A program made the position numbers and the translations under genes. Below, one piece after another: positions 1 to 9,558 of a DNA stretch of 64,000 nucleotides. The notes beneath the pieces were generated by a model. That model had not been told where the DNA came from and did no database searches. It saw nothing but the letters and a program-made list of their open reading frames with translations. The stretch is from Bryobacteraceae bacterium (GTDB lineage Bacteria > Acidobacteriota > Terriglobia > Bryobacterales > Bryobacteraceae): assembly GCA_019748195.1 (NCBI GenBank), contig JAIEPW010000069.1:1-64000 (forward strand), read 5' to 3'. The first letter of the stretch is position 1. Each line of letters begins with the position of its first letter.

Positions 1-1
1 G

Positions 2-1360
<1,359 letters not shown>

Positions 1361-1505
1361 GCGGAATCCAAACCGGGAAGCGCCACGCCCGCGGGATGAA
1401 AAGAAAGTCTTGCCGCTGCCATAACTTCGGCGGGGGATTGTTCGTCCTTCCAATAGCAGGGTTCCGGGCGGTTAGGGCCGGAGCCCGGGCGCCAACGAGC
1501 GACTC

Positions 1506-3185
1506 ATGCAGGCTTCGAACGTATCGAACGTAACACTCGCGCCGCCTCCCGCGCCTCCGGCGCCGGCTTCGCCCGCGCCGAGCCCGGAAAAGCACCGCCC
1601 GCGGCGCGGCAGATGGATTGCGCTGATCGTCTTTATCTCCTTGATAGCCGGCGGGTTGTACTATTGGCGGCAGGCCGGTTCGGCGAGCTCGAAGCAGGGC
1701 GCCGCCACCGCCGTTCGCACCGCCGTGGTGACCCAGGGCCGCCTGGAGTCGAGCATCCGCCTGACCGGTTCGACGGCGGCCGAGCGCTTTGTCTCGCTGA
1801 TCGCCCCGCAACTCCGCGGCAGCCGCGGCGGATCCGGACGCGGGGATCGGGCCATCAACCCGCAGCAGCCCTCCAGCGCTGTCCAGCCTAAGTTCACGCA
1901 AATCACGCCCGGCGGCTCCAGCCGCGGCTCCATGTCCAGCTCCATGCGCTCCGCCACGGGCCGGGGCTCGGCGAGCACGCAGACCTCCGGCGGCCTGCGC
2001 GGTGTCGGCGTCGGGAACTCCATGGGTTCCACGGGCTTGGGTTCCACGGCGCAGCAGAGTGGAATGGGCATGTCCGCGGCGCAGATCGCCGCCATGATGG
2101 GCGGACCGGGCGGCGGGGGTCCCGGGGGCGACTTCGGCCTGGTGCTGCAGGATCTGGTGAAGCCCGGCTCCATGGTGAAAAAGAACGATGTCGTGGCCGA
2201 GTTCGACCGCACCAACATGCTCACCCGGCTGGACGATTACCGCGCCTCGCTGGTGCAGGCCGAATCCTCGTTCAAGCGGCAGATGGCCGATCTCGAAGTC
2301 CGGCTGAACGCCCAGAAATTGAAAATCGCGCAGGCCAAGGCGGATCTGGACAAGGCCAACGTGGACCTGAAAACGATCCCGGTGCTGGGCCAGATCGACG
2401 CCGAGCGCCTGAAGTTGAACGCGGAACTCGCCAAGGCCCGCTACGAGCAGTATCTGAGCGAGGAACGCTGGGTACGGCAAAGCGAACGCGCGCAGATCCG
2501 CAATGCCGAGATCGATCTCGAACAGACCCGCAACGAATTGAAGCGGGCCGAGCAGAACGCCGACCGGATGCTGCTGCGCGCGGCGATCGACGGCCTCACC
2601 GTGATGCAAAGCACCTTCCGCGGCGGCGAGTTTTCCCAGATCCAGCAGGGCGACACGCTGATGCCCGGGCAGTTCTTCATGCAGATCGTGGACCCGAGCT
2701 CGATGGTGGTGAACGCCAGCGTCAACCAGGTGGACGCGGAGCGGCTGCGGATCGGGGCCAGGGCGCGGGTTCGCTTTGATGCCTACCCCGGCCTGGAGTT
2801 GCCGGCCAGGGTGTATTCGGTGGCAGGGATCACCAAGGCGGGCGGCGCGCGGGCTTCGTTCGTCAAGGAACTGCCGGTGCGTCTCAAGCTGGAAAAGATG
2901 GACCCGCGGGTGATTCCCGATTTGTCCGTTTCCGTGGACGTGATTCTGGATGAGCAGGACGGCGCCACGATGATCTCGAAGGCGGCCGTGTTCCGCGACC
3001 AGGACGCCAAGCCTTTCGTCTGGGTGGAGGGTCCGGGCGGCTGGACGCGCCGCGCCGTGGAACTGGGCGGATCCAGTTTCACCCAAGTCGTGGTGCGGGG
3101 GGTGAAGCCCGGCGAAAAAGTAGCCCTCGATCCGCCGGGCGCGGCCGCGGGCGCGGGCAGTGAGGTTCAGCGCGCAAGCCGGTAA
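1506..3185 (+). CDS. HlyD-type periplasmic adaptor (first of three), with Gly/Ser-rich insert
   Basis: This is a membrane fusion protein of a tripartite efflux or export system, bridging an inner-membrane transporter and a TolC-type channel. A Pro-rich cytoplasmic tail is followed by one membrane anchor at about residues 38-54. Split lipoyl halves, a coiled-coil hairpin (about 250-355) and beta-barrel and membrane-proximal domains follow. A low-complexity segment rich in Gly, Ser, Met and Pro (about 101-209) sits between the first lipoyl strands and the continuation starting GLVLQDLVKPG. It explains the 559-residue length; adaptors are usually 350-450. It is the first gene of the adaptor-adaptor-adaptor-permease-TolC cluster. 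The cargo cannot be told from sequence. Confidence 0.85.
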   Translation: MQASNVSNVTLAPPPAPPAPASPAPSPEKHRPRRGRWIALIVFISLIAGGLYYWRQAGSASSKQGAATAVRTAVVTQGRLESSIRLTGSTAAERFVSLIAPQLRGSRGGSGRGDRAINPQQPSSAVQPKFTQITPGGSSRGSMSSSMRSATGRGSASTQTSGGLRGVGVGNSMGSTGLGSTAQQSGMGMSAAQIAAMMGGPGGGGPGGDFGLVLQDLVKPGSMVKKNDVVAEFDRTNMLTRLDDYRASLVQAESSFKRQMADLEVRLNAQKLKIAQAKADLDKANVDLKTIPVLGQIDAERLKLNAELAKARYEQYLSEERWVRQSERAQIRNAEIDLEQTRNELKRAEQNADRMLLRAAIDGLTVMQSTFRGGEFSQIQQGDTLMPGQFFMQIVDPSSMVVNASVNQVDAERLRIGARARVRFDAYPGLELPARVYSVAGITKAGGARASFVKELPVRLKLEKMDPRVIPDLSVSVDVILDEQDGATMISKAAVFRDQDAKPFVWVEGPGGWTRRAVELGGSSFTQVVVRGVKPGEKVALDPPGAAAGAGSEVQRASR

Positions 3186-3256
3186 CCCGGGCGCGATTGG
3201 CGCCCCGCGAACCGCGCGCGGCATTTTCATCGGCAGATCGGACCAATTGAATCGCT

Positions 3257-4561
3257 ATGTCTAAAGAAGTAAAACCCAAGCAGAGAATCGGCCAGAAGAA
3301 GCGGCCGGCCTGGCAGAAGGCGCTGCTGTGGCTGGCGGGGCTGGCCGTGCTCGGCGGGGGCGGATACTACGCCTATCAGCAGGCGATGCCCACCAAGGTG
3401 GAAGTGCCGGTGGCGAAGGTCCGCAAGGCCGAGTTCACCATCAGCGTGCGGACGCGAGGCGAAATCCGCTCCACGCGCAGCTCCCTGCTCACCGCGCCGC
3501 AGGTTCCCGAGCTGCGCATCGTCCGCCTGGCGGAATCGGGCAAGCCCATCCGCAAGGGCGAGGTGGTGGTGGAGTTCGACGCCGCGCAGCAGGAGCAGAC
3601 GCTGCTCGAGCGCACCACCGCGGTGCGCACGGTGGACAGCGAGGCGGTGCAGGTGAAGGCCTCCCACCGCATCGTCGACGAAGCCGACAACATGAACCTG
3701 ATGACCGCGGGCTATAACCTGGAGCGGGCCAAGCTGGAGGCCTCCAAGGCGGAGGTGCTCAGCGAGATCGAAGGCGCCAAGAACCGTATCGACGTGGGCA
3801 TCTCGGAAGGCGAGCTGGGCCAGGTGAAGACCACCGTGAAGGCCCATGACACCACGCAAAACGCCGACCTGGCCCGCATCCAGCAGCGCCGCGAAAAGGC
3901 GCTTCGCGATGTCGAGCGCACGCGCGGCTACCTGGGCAACATGGTGATCCGCGCGCCGATCGACGGCGTCGTGAACATCCTTCCGAACGCCCGCGCCTCC
4001 GGCTCCTTCGGCTCCGCGCCGCCGCCCTTCAAGGAAGGCGACCGGGCCTGGACCGGGGCGCAGATCGCCGAGATCCCGGACCTGTCGCAAATGCGCATCG
4101 AGCTGAAGCTGGACGAAGTGGATCGCGGCAAGCTGCAACTCGGCCAGCGCGCCAAGGTGCGCGTGGACGCGGTGCCCGACAAGGAACTGCTGGGCGAGCT
4201 GGACTGGATCAGCCCCATCGCCAGCGTGGTGCAGCGCGGGCCCTGGTCCAGCGAGAAATCGTTTCCGGCGCGCGCGACCCTCACCAACCTGGACCCGCGC
4301 CTGCGTCCCGGCATGAGCGCGACCGCGGAGATCGTGCTCGAAAGCCAGCCGGATTGCGTGCTGATTCCCGCGCGCGCCAGCTTCCTGTCCAACGGCAAGC
4401 CGGCGGTGTGGGTGCAGAAGGGCGAGAACTTCGAGTTGCGGCGGATCGAAGTGGGCAAGCGCAATGACACCGACATCATTGTGCTGAAGGGCCTGTCGCC
4501 GGGCGAGATGGTGGCGCTGGAGAATCCCGCCGAAGCGGCGAAGAAAGCGAAGAAGCTCTAA
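3257..4561 (+). CDS. HlyD-type periplasmic adaptor (second of three)
   Basis: A 434-residue membrane fusion protein of ordinary length, lacking the Gly-rich insert of its two neighbours. A Lys/Arg-rich start is followed by a single membrane anchor (about 25-43). A lipoyl half (GKPIRKGEVVVEFD near 95-108), a helical hairpin (about 115-225), the second lipoyl half (VIRAPIDGVVN), and beta-barrel and membrane-proximal domains follow. The start is the ATG 71 bp after the first adaptor. The next adaptor begins 12 bp after its stop, behind an AGGAG ribosome-binding site at 4561-4565, so the genes are probably one transcript. The paralogy of the three adaptors is read from shared architecture, not measured. 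Confidence 0.87.
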   Translation: MSKEVKPKQRIGQKKRPAWQKALLWLAGLAVLGGGGYYAYQQAMPTKVEVPVAKVRKAEFTISVRTRGEIRSTRSSLLTAPQVPELRIVRLAESGKPIRKGEVVVEFDAAQQEQTLLERTTAVRTVDSEAVQVKASHRIVDEADNMNLMTAGYNLERAKLEASKAEVLSEIEGAKNRIDVGISEGELGQVKTTVKAHDTTQNADLARIQQRREKALRDVERTRGYLGNMVIRAPIDGVVNILPNARASGSFGSAPPPFKEGDRAWTGAQIAEIPDLSQMRIELKLDEVDRGKLQLGQRAKVRVDAVPDKELLGELDWISPIASVVQRGPWSSEKSFPARATLTNLDPRLRPGMSATAEIVLESQPDCVLIPARASFLSNGKPAVWVQKGENFELRRIEVGKRNDTDIIVLKGLSPGEMVALENPAEAAKKAKKL

Positions 4562-4573
4562 GGAGCGGCGGCT

Positions 4574-6523
4574 ATGAAGAAATGGATCCTGAGGCTGTTC
4601 CTGGTCGCGTTGATCGCCGGCGCGGCGTACGGCGGCTTCGTGGTGCTGCAGCGGATGCAGGACAACGAAACCTCCAGCATCGCCACCACGAAGATCCGCA
4701 AGGGCGACGTGGTGGTCCGCAGCTACGCCCGCGGCGAGCTCCGCGCGGTGCGTTCGGTGACGTTGACCGCCCCCAACCTCTTCGGCACGGTGCAGGTGAC
4801 CAAGCTCGCGCCGCTCGGCAGCTTCGCCCGCGAGAAGGACCTGGTGGTGGAGTTCGACGACGCGGAACTGGTCAGCCGGCTCGAAGAGAAACAGCTCGAA
4901 GTGGACCAGATCGACGAGCAGATCAAGAAGGCGCAGGCGGACCTGGCGATCCGCGGCAACCAGGATCAGGTGGATCTGTTGAACGCGCGCTTCTCGGTGC
5001 GCCGCGCCGAACTCGAAGTGAAGCGCAATGAGCTGCTGAGCGCCATCGACGCGAAGAAGAACCAGTTGAATCTCGAAGAAGCGAAGCGGCGGCTGACGCA
5101 ACTGGAAAGCGACATCAAGAGCCGGCAGGAGCAGGCGCAGGCGGAGCTCGCCGTGCTCCAGGAGCGCAAGCGCAAAGGCCAGTTGGAGCTGTCGCGGGAG
5201 CGGATGCGGCTGATGCAGGTGAAACTGCTGTCGCCGATCTCGGGCCTCGTTGCCGTGCGCCAGAATCAGACCACCTTCCGCTTCCCGGGCATGCAGGTGC
5301 CCGACATCCGCGAAGGCGACCAGGTGCAGCCGGGAATCCCGGTGGCGGACGTGCTCGACATCTCCGAAATGGAAGTGGTGGCGCGCGTCGGCGAGCTTGA
5401 TCGCGCCAATCTGCGCGAAGGCCAGGAGGTCCTGATCCGGCTGGACGCGCTATCCAACCGCGAGCTGCACGGCAGGATCAAGAGCATGAGCGGCACGGCC
5501 AGCGCGAACACCATGTCCTTCGATCCGGCAAAGAAATTCGACGTGACGTTTTCCATCGACATGCGGGAGCTGCTGACATCGCTGGGCGCCAAGCCCGACC
5601 AGATCGGCAAGATCCTTGCCACGGCGGAAGCGAACCGGCGGAAGCCGGTGGTATCGTCGAGTTCGTTCGGCGGCATGGGCGGCGGTCCCCCGGGCATGAT
5701 GGCCGGCGGTGCTCCGGGTGGATTTCCGGGCGGCGGCGGATTCCCCGGCGGCGGAGCCCCTGGTGGAGACGGCGCGCAGCGCATGGCTTTCGGGGGCGGC
5801 GAACGCGGGGGCGGGGAACGCGGCGAAGGCGGCGGACGGCGGGCCGGCGGCGGCATGCCTCCGGAAATGCGCGCGGCTCTGGACAAAGTCCTGAAGGGCC
5901 GCAGCATGGCCGACCTGTCGCCGGAAGAACGCCAGAAAGTCATGGAAGAAATGCGCAAGAGCCTGCCCGCGGACATGCAGGGAATGCAGTTCGGCCGCCA
6001 GGGCGGACGGCGCGCTGAAGGCGGCGGAGCTCCGGCGGCGGCCGAAGGAGCGGCGCCCGGTGGACCCGGCGGCGGACCCGGCGGCGGACCCGGAATGTTC
6101 GGGCCCGGCATGTTCGGCGGCGGCCGCCCCTCCCAGTTCTCCGACAAGGAAATGAGCGAGGCAAAGCTGCCTCCTCCGCCCGAGGAAGACAGCCAGTTCG
6201 ACGTGCTGCTGCGTCCCGGCCTCCTGGCGGACGTCGAGATCATCGTCGAAAAGGTACCCGACGCGTTGAACGTTCCCATGCAGGCGGTGTTCGAGCGGGA
6301 GGGCAAGCTGGTGGTGTTCGTTCGCAACCCCGCGAACGGCGCGTTTGAGCCTCGCGAGATCAAAGCCTTGAAGCGCAGCGAATCGGTGATGGTGATCGCC
6401 AGCGGCGTGAAGGAAGGCGAGACCGTGGCGCTCGCCGACCCGACGGCGAAGAAGGGCCAGAAGAAGGAAAACAAACCGGGCGGCGCCGGCGGAGCTCTGG
6501 GCGCCCTGGGAGGGAAGTCGTAA
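4574..6523 (+). CDS. HlyD-type periplasmic adaptor (third of three), with long Gly/Pro-rich insert
   Basis: A 649-residue membrane fusion protein with an N-terminal anchor (about 5-25), lipoyl halves around a coiled-coil hairpin (about 110-215) and beta-barrel domains. A Gly/Pro/Met-rich insert of about 165 residues (365-530) separates two beta-barrel strands (KKFDVTFSID before it, QFDVLLRPG after it). Within the insert is a short charged helical segment (MPPEMRAALDKVLKG and following, about 428-470). Its stop codon abuts the ATG of the permease gene, so translation is probably coupled. The insert is unlike the typical family and might contact other envelope parts; that is inference. Confidence 0.85.
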   Translation: MKKWILRLFLVALIAGAAYGGFVVLQRMQDNETSSIATTKIRKGDVVVRSYARGELRAVRSVTLTAPNLFGTVQVTKLAPLGSFAREKDLVVEFDDAELVSRLEEKQLEVDQIDEQIKKAQADLAIRGNQDQVDLLNARFSVRRAELEVKRNELLSAIDAKKNQLNLEEAKRRLTQLESDIKSRQEQAQAELAVLQERKRKGQLELSRERMRLMQVKLLSPISGLVAVRQNQTTFRFPGMQVPDIREGDQVQPGIPVADVLDISEMEVVARVGELDRANLREGQEVLIRLDALSNRELHGRIKSMSGTASANTMSFDPAKKFDVTFSIDMRELLTSLGAKPDQIGKILATAEANRRKPVVSSSSFGGMGGGPPGMMAGGAPGGFPGGGGFPGGGAPGGDGAQRMAFGGGERGGGERGEGGGRRAGGGMPPEMRAALDKVLKGRSMADLSPEERQKVMEEMRKSLPADMQGMQFGRQGGRRAEGGGAPAAAEGAAPGGPGGGPGGGPGMFGPGMFGGGRPSQFSDKEMSEAKLPPPPEEDSQFDVLLRPGLLADVEIIVEKVPDALNVPMQAVFEREGKLVVFVRNPANGAFEPREIKALKRSESVMVIASGVKEGETVALADPTAKKGQKKENKPGGAGGALGALGGKS

Positions 6524-7774
6524 ATGCTTTCGGGATATCTTCCGGAACTGATGATGGGGCTGCAAAGCCTCCTGGTCCACAAGCTGCGCAGCCTGTTGAC
6601 CATGCTCGGCATGATCTTCGGCGTGGGCGCCGTGGTGGCGATGCTCGCCATCACCGCCGGCGCGCAGAAGGAAATGATGAGCTACATCGACCTTCTGGGC
6701 GTGAACAACATCATCATCGAGGCCAAGGAAGCGGCGGACCGCAATGAACTGCAGGCGCGCCGCGCCGTGTCGCCGGGACTCACGTTCCGCGATTTCCGCG
6801 CCATCAGCGAGAACGTGCAGGGCATCGAAGCGCTGACGCCGCGCAAGCGCTTCAAGCCGCTGAAGGTCCTGCCGAAGCCCGCGCAGGAGCCCCCGATGCT
6901 GGTGGGCGTCGAACCCAACTACCTGGCCATCAACTCGCTGAAGATCGTGGAAGGCCGCTTCTTCGACGACGAGGACAACGCCCGCTCCGCGCCGGTGTGC
7001 GTGCTGGGCGAATCGGCCAAGGTCAACCTGCTGGGCTATGACCCCGCGGTGGGCAAGTACGTGAAGATCAACGACACCTGGCTGCAGGTGATCGGCGTGC
7101 TGGCGACGCAGGCCACCGCGGACTCCGACATGGAAGGCCTGGAAGTGGTGGACCGCAACAACCTGGTGATCGCGCCGCTGAACACCGTGATGAGGCGTTT
7201 CGAAGACAACAACAGCTACCTGAAGGACGAAATCGACGGCATTTACATCAAAGTCGGCCCGGACGTGAAGTCCATCGAAACCGCGAGCGTGATCAGCGCG
7301 ATCCTGTCCACCACGCATAAGGACGCCGGCGACTTCAACGTCGTGGTGCCCGCGGGCCTGCTGGAGCAACGGGAGCGCACCAACTTCACCTTCAAGGTCG
7401 TCATGATCTGTATCGCCGGCATCTCCCTGCTGGTGGGCGGCATCGGAATCATGAACATCATGCTGGCCACGGTGCTGGAGCGGACCCGCGAAATCGGCAT
7501 CCGGCGCGCCATCGGCGCGCGCCAGGCCGACATTATCCGGCAGTTTCTGACAGAAGCCGTCCTGATTTCCATGCTGGGAGGGCTGATCGGGATTCTGTTC
7601 GGATTCACGCTGTCCCAGGTGATCGCCGCCGCCGCCGGATGGTCTACCGTGGTAACCGCCACCAGCATCGGCGTCGCCTTTGGAGTATCGGTGGGAATCG
7701 GGCTGGTGTTCGGCATTTATCCGGCCGTGCAGGCAGCCAAACTCGATCCCATTGAAGCGATCCGCTACGAGTAG
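6524..7774 (+). CDS. MacB/FtsX-family ABC transporter permease
   Basis: The inner-membrane permease of a MacB-like tripartite system. The 416 residues show the family layout: one N-terminal membrane helix (about 18-45), a large periplasmic core domain (about 50-280), and three C-terminal helices with the FtsX signature (GGIGIMNIMLATVLERTREI near 305, then GIRRAIGA). True MacB carries its own N-terminal ATPase domain; this protein does not. A separate ATP-binding protein is therefore needed and none is encoded in the cluster. The LolD-like gene at 13899-14564 is the nearest candidate. The ATG directly follows the third adaptor's stop. Confidence 0.9.
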   Translation: MLSGYLPELMMGLQSLLVHKLRSLLTMLGMIFGVGAVVAMLAITAGAQKEMMSYIDLLGVNNIIIEAKEAADRNELQARRAVSPGLTFRDFRAISENVQGIEALTPRKRFKPLKVLPKPAQEPPMLVGVEPNYLAINSLKIVEGRFFDDEDNARSAPVCVLGESAKVNLLGYDPAVGKYVKINDTWLQVIGVLATQATADSDMEGLEVVDRNNLVIAPLNTVMRRFEDNNSYLKDEIDGIYIKVGPDVKSIETASVISAILSTTHKDAGDFNVVVPAGLLEQRERTNFTFKVVMICIAGISLLVGGIGIMNIMLATVLERTREIGIRRAIGARQADIIRQFLTEAVLISMLGGLIGILFGFTLSQVIAAAAGWSTVVTATSIGVAFGVSVGIGLVFGIYPAVQAAKLDPIEAIRYE

Positions 7775-7787
7775 GAATTCATACGCG

Positions 7788-9497
7788 ATGAGAACGTTTC
7801 TTCTATCCGCAATCTTCGTGTGCGCGCTGCCCCTGGCCGCGCAACCGGCGCCGGCGGGCGAGCCCGGCAAAACCAGCTTCGCCATCTCGAGCGACGCCCG
7901 CAAGCTGGAGAAAAGCGATCCGCTGTTCCCCACGCCCGCGTACTTCAAGCGCCGCTTCGAAACGCCCTCCACCCGCGTGGAGCTGCGCATGCCCGTGCGC
8001 CTGAACGAGTATGTGGCCGGGGGCAAGCTGGAGCTGTCGCTGAAATCGTACCTGGACCTGGTGCTGGCCAACAACCCGGACGTTTCCGTGATCCGGCTGC
8101 AGGTGGAGACGGCGCAGAATGCGATCACGCGCGCGGCGTCCCTGTTCGATCCGCTGCTGGTGGCGCGCTTCAATACCACGCGATCGTCCACGCCCACCGC
8201 AGATACCCTGGCCGGAGCGGCCGTTCTCAGCCAGTTGAACCAGCCCCTGAACATCGCTTACACGCACACGATGGACACGGGAACGCAGTTGAACTTCGGC
8301 TTCACGGGCACCAAGACCTCGAATAACAACGCGTTCCAGTTCCTGAACCCGAACCTGTCCTCCAGCCTGGGCTTCAACGTCACCCAACCGCTGATCCGCG
8401 GCTTCGGCCGGCAGGTGACCCGGCTGCCCATCACCATCGCGCAAGGCCGGCTGCGCAACGCCGAGTTGAACTTCGAAGACAACCTGATCAACCTGCTGGT
8501 GGCGGCGGAGAACGCCTATTGGGACGTGATCGCCGCGCGCGAAAACCTGCGCGTGCAGGAAGAAGCATTGAAGCTGAACGATACCTCGCTGAAGCGCTCG
8601 CAGCGGGAGTTGGAGCTGGGCGCGATTTCCCAGCTCGAAATTTACCAGCCCCAGGCGCAATACGCCAATGCCGAAATCTTCGTCACCCAGGCGCGTTTCC
8701 GGCTGGCGCAAGCCGAAGACGCCCTGCGGCGGCAGATCGGCGCGGACATCGACGAAAGCGTGCGCAACCTGCCCATCGTTCTCACCGAATCGGTGACGGC
8801 GCTGGCCGGCCCGGCCACTTTCAACCGGGAGGAGCTCGTGGCCACCGCGATCCGCAAGCGGCCCGATCTCCGGGTGGCGCGCCAGACTCTGGACATCGAC
8901 GATCTGGGGATTCGGAGCGCGACGAACGCCCTGCGCCCGGACGTCTCGCTTACCGGCGGCGTCACCGGCTTGGGCCGTTCCGGCGTATTCACGCGGCCGA
9001 TCACTCCGGGCACGCCCATTCCTCCCGCGGCGCTGCTGGCGGGCGGCATCAACACCGCGCTGGGGCAGGCGTTCGGCTTCGACTATCCCACCTACACGGG
9101 CGGCCTGATCGTGCGGTTCCCGGTTCGCGACCGCCGCGCCGCGGCGGATTTCGCCGACTCGCTGGTGGCCAAGAAGCTCGACACCTACCGGCTGCGCGCG
9201 GCGGAACAGAACGCGCGGCTCCAGGTGCTGAACGCCATCAACAACGTGGAAAACAGCCGGGCTTCGGTGGAGCTCGCCAAGAACGCCCGGGACCTGGCGC
9301 AGAAGCGCGTGGAAGCCGAACAGAAGCGCTATGAGCTGGGCGCCACCACCATCTTCTTCGTGCTGGCGGCGCAAACCGATCTCACCACCGCCGAGTCGAA
9401 CCTGGTCCGTGAAACCGTCAACTTCCGGCGCAACCTGCTGCAGCTCTTCCAGCGCACCGGGCAGCTCCTGGATGAGCGCGGAATTGTAGTCCAGTAA
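7788..9497 (+). CDS. TolC-like outer membrane efflux protein
   Basis: The outer-membrane channel partner of the preceding adaptors and permease. I start it at the ATG at 7788, 13 bp after the permease stop, because it gives a clean signal peptide (MRTFLLSAIFVCALPLAAQ); the frame is open further upstream but runs into the permease gene. The 569-residue product shows two OEP repeats: alternating beta-strand segments (FNTTRSS, LNFGFTGTKTS) and long helices (for example ENAYWDVIAARENLRVQEEA and QNARLQVLNAINNVENSRAS). This is the usual TolC internal duplication. A GC-rich hairpin follows the gene. Confidence 0.9.
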   Translation: MRTFLLSAIFVCALPLAAQPAPAGEPGKTSFAISSDARKLEKSDPLFPTPAYFKRRFETPSTRVELRMPVRLNEYVAGGKLELSLKSYLDLVLANNPDVSVIRLQVETAQNAITRAASLFDPLLVARFNTTRSSTPTADTLAGAAVLSQLNQPLNIAYTHTMDTGTQLNFGFTGTKTSNNNAFQFLNPNLSSSLGFNVTQPLIRGFGRQVTRLPITIAQGRLRNAELNFEDNLINLLVAAENAYWDVIAARENLRVQEEALKLNDTSLKRSQRELELGAISQLEIYQPQAQYANAEIFVTQARFRLAQAEDALRRQIGADIDESVRNLPIVLTESVTALAGPATFNREELVATAIRKRPDLRVARQTLDIDDLGIRSATNALRPDVSLTGGVTGLGRSGVFTRPITPGTPIPPAALLAGGINTALGQAFGFDYPTYTGGLIVRFPVRDRRAAADFADSLVAKKLDTYRLRAAEQNARLQVLNAINNVENSRASVELAKNARDLAQKRVEAEQKRYELGATTIFFVLAAQTDLTTAESNLVRETVNFRRNLLQLFQRTGQLLDERGIVVQ

Positions 9498-9524
9498 TCC
9501 AAACACTGCTAGACTGATCGGGAG

Positions 9525-9548
9525 CGGGCGGCCTTCACCGGCCGCCCG
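9525..9548 (+). terminator. GC-rich hairpin after the TolC-like gene
   Basis: A 9-bp perfect stem (CGGGCGGCC with GGCCGCCCG) and 6-nt loop lies 28 bp after the TolC-like stop codon. There is no run of T after it, only TT. It may be a weak or factor-assisted terminator separating the transport cluster from mutL. Confidence 0.35.
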
Positions 9549-9558
9549 TTCGCGTCTC

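Noticed and set aside
5665-6170. Gly-rich GGPGGGPGGGPG stretch as a possible DNA repeat or CRISPR-like array
   Set aside because: The repeats are short, irregular and in frame within the adaptor gene, so they are protein low complexity.
5450-8254. Antisense frame of 934 codons opposite the third adaptor, permease and TolC genes
   Set aside because: Covers real coding sequence of three families; the translated sequence is compositional noise rich in His, Ala and Arg.
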